From Gottfriedia acidiceleris (GTDB lineage Bacteria > Bacillota > Bacilli > Bacillales > Bacillaceae_G): a stretch of DNA of 64,000 bases. The stretch spans positions 56,909-120,908 of the forward strand of contig NZ_SCFN01000017.1 of NCBI RefSeq assembly GCF_004138285.1, read 5' to 3'. Below, one piece after another: positions 63,934 to 64,000 of the stretch (position 1 is the first letter of the stretch; the number at the start of each line of letters is the position of its first letter). The position numbers and the translations under genes were made by a program. Below the pieces are notes generated by a model, which was given only the letters and a program-made list of their open reading frames with translations, did not search any database and was not told the DNA's origin.

Positions 63934-63990
63934 CAATTTGTAATCGCTCACATATACACCAATATGAAAGTTTTGAGGAGATTGATCGCC

Positions 63991-64000
63991 TTGAATCCAA
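63991..64000 (+). CDS. Start of an unidentified gene cut by the window edge
   Basis: A TTG at 63991 has GAGGAG 10 nt upstream and opens LNP. An ATG at 63964 in the same frame would give MKVLRRLIALNP but lacks a ribosome binding site. Too little is visible to name a product. The oxygen/redox-type palindrome upstream suggests a gene of anaerobic or respiratory metabolism. Confidence 0.35.

Overview
The window looks like chromosomal DNA of an aerobic, spore-forming, low-GC Gram-positive of the Bacillaceae. The supports are AGGAGG-type ribosome binding sites with frequent TTG/GTG starts, a spore-coat transglutaminase (Tgl), lipobox lipoproteins, bcrC/dedA/ugtP-type envelope genes, a Bacillus-style type I toxin-antitoxin locus, and an anaerobic cobalamin operon in the gene order I recall for Priestia (Bacillus) megaterium. 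I cannot name the species. No rRNA, tRNA, CRISPR array or intact transposase was found.

Region 1 (1-10431, minus strand) is the cobalamin operon, transcribed cbiW-cbiH60-cbiX-cbiJ-cbiC-cbiD-cbiET-cbiL-cbiF-cbiG-cbiA and running off the left edge. Genes are overlapping or tightly spaced. One promoter is followed by two complete cobalamin riboswitches in tandem, each with its own intrinsic terminator. cbiG is interrupted by a one-base frame change at a run of seven A. This block is visibly richer in G+C than the DNA to its right.

Region 2 (10.4-20.1 kb) is AT-rich and mostly concerns the envelope: polysaccharide deacetylase, UgtP-like glycosyltransferase, a small heme-b-like membrane protein, DedA, a two-component system, a BcrC-like phosphatase, a class C beta-lactamase-fold hydrolase, a TRIC-family channel and an FMN reductase.

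Region 3 (20.4-31.8 kb) holds an EamA transporter, a type I toxin-antitoxin pair (35-residue hydrophobic toxin with a convergent antisense RNA), a MerR-like coiled-coil protein, very small membrane peptides, a large divergent orphan UvrA-like ATPase, a secreted GHL10 glycoside hydrolase, RecQ, a UPF0178 protein and an RluF-type pseudouridine synthase.

Region 4 (31.8-35.4 kb) is an operon pcp-pxpB-pxpA-pxpC plus an ankyrin protein. It should release N-terminal pyroglutamate and hydrolyse it to glutamate.

Region 5 (35.6-57.3 kb, minus strand) is the most interesting part, a 13-gene carbohydrate locus. It contains three solute-binding proteins (one a roughly 990-residue fusion), two permease pairs with no ATPase, a secreted DUF5696-type protein, a secreted beta-propeller/TPR/Yip1-like membrane protein, two GH35 enzymes, a GH144/PF10091-type enzyme and a LacI regulator. 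Four copies of the palindrome GAAACGTTTC lie in its control regions; at two good promoters the palindrome sits just downstream of the -10 box. The enzyme set suggests beta-1,2-glucan (sophoro-oligosaccharide) import and breakdown, but that is inference.

Region 6 (57.4-64 kb) is a patchwork: Tgl, a secreted beta-propeller/Ig-repeat protein bracketed by 50-bp inverted repeats, an IS-end-like hairpin, a membrane protein, a gene broken by an in-frame stop, an unknown protein, and at the right edge a promoter with an Fnr/Rex-like palindrome reading into a gene cut by the window.
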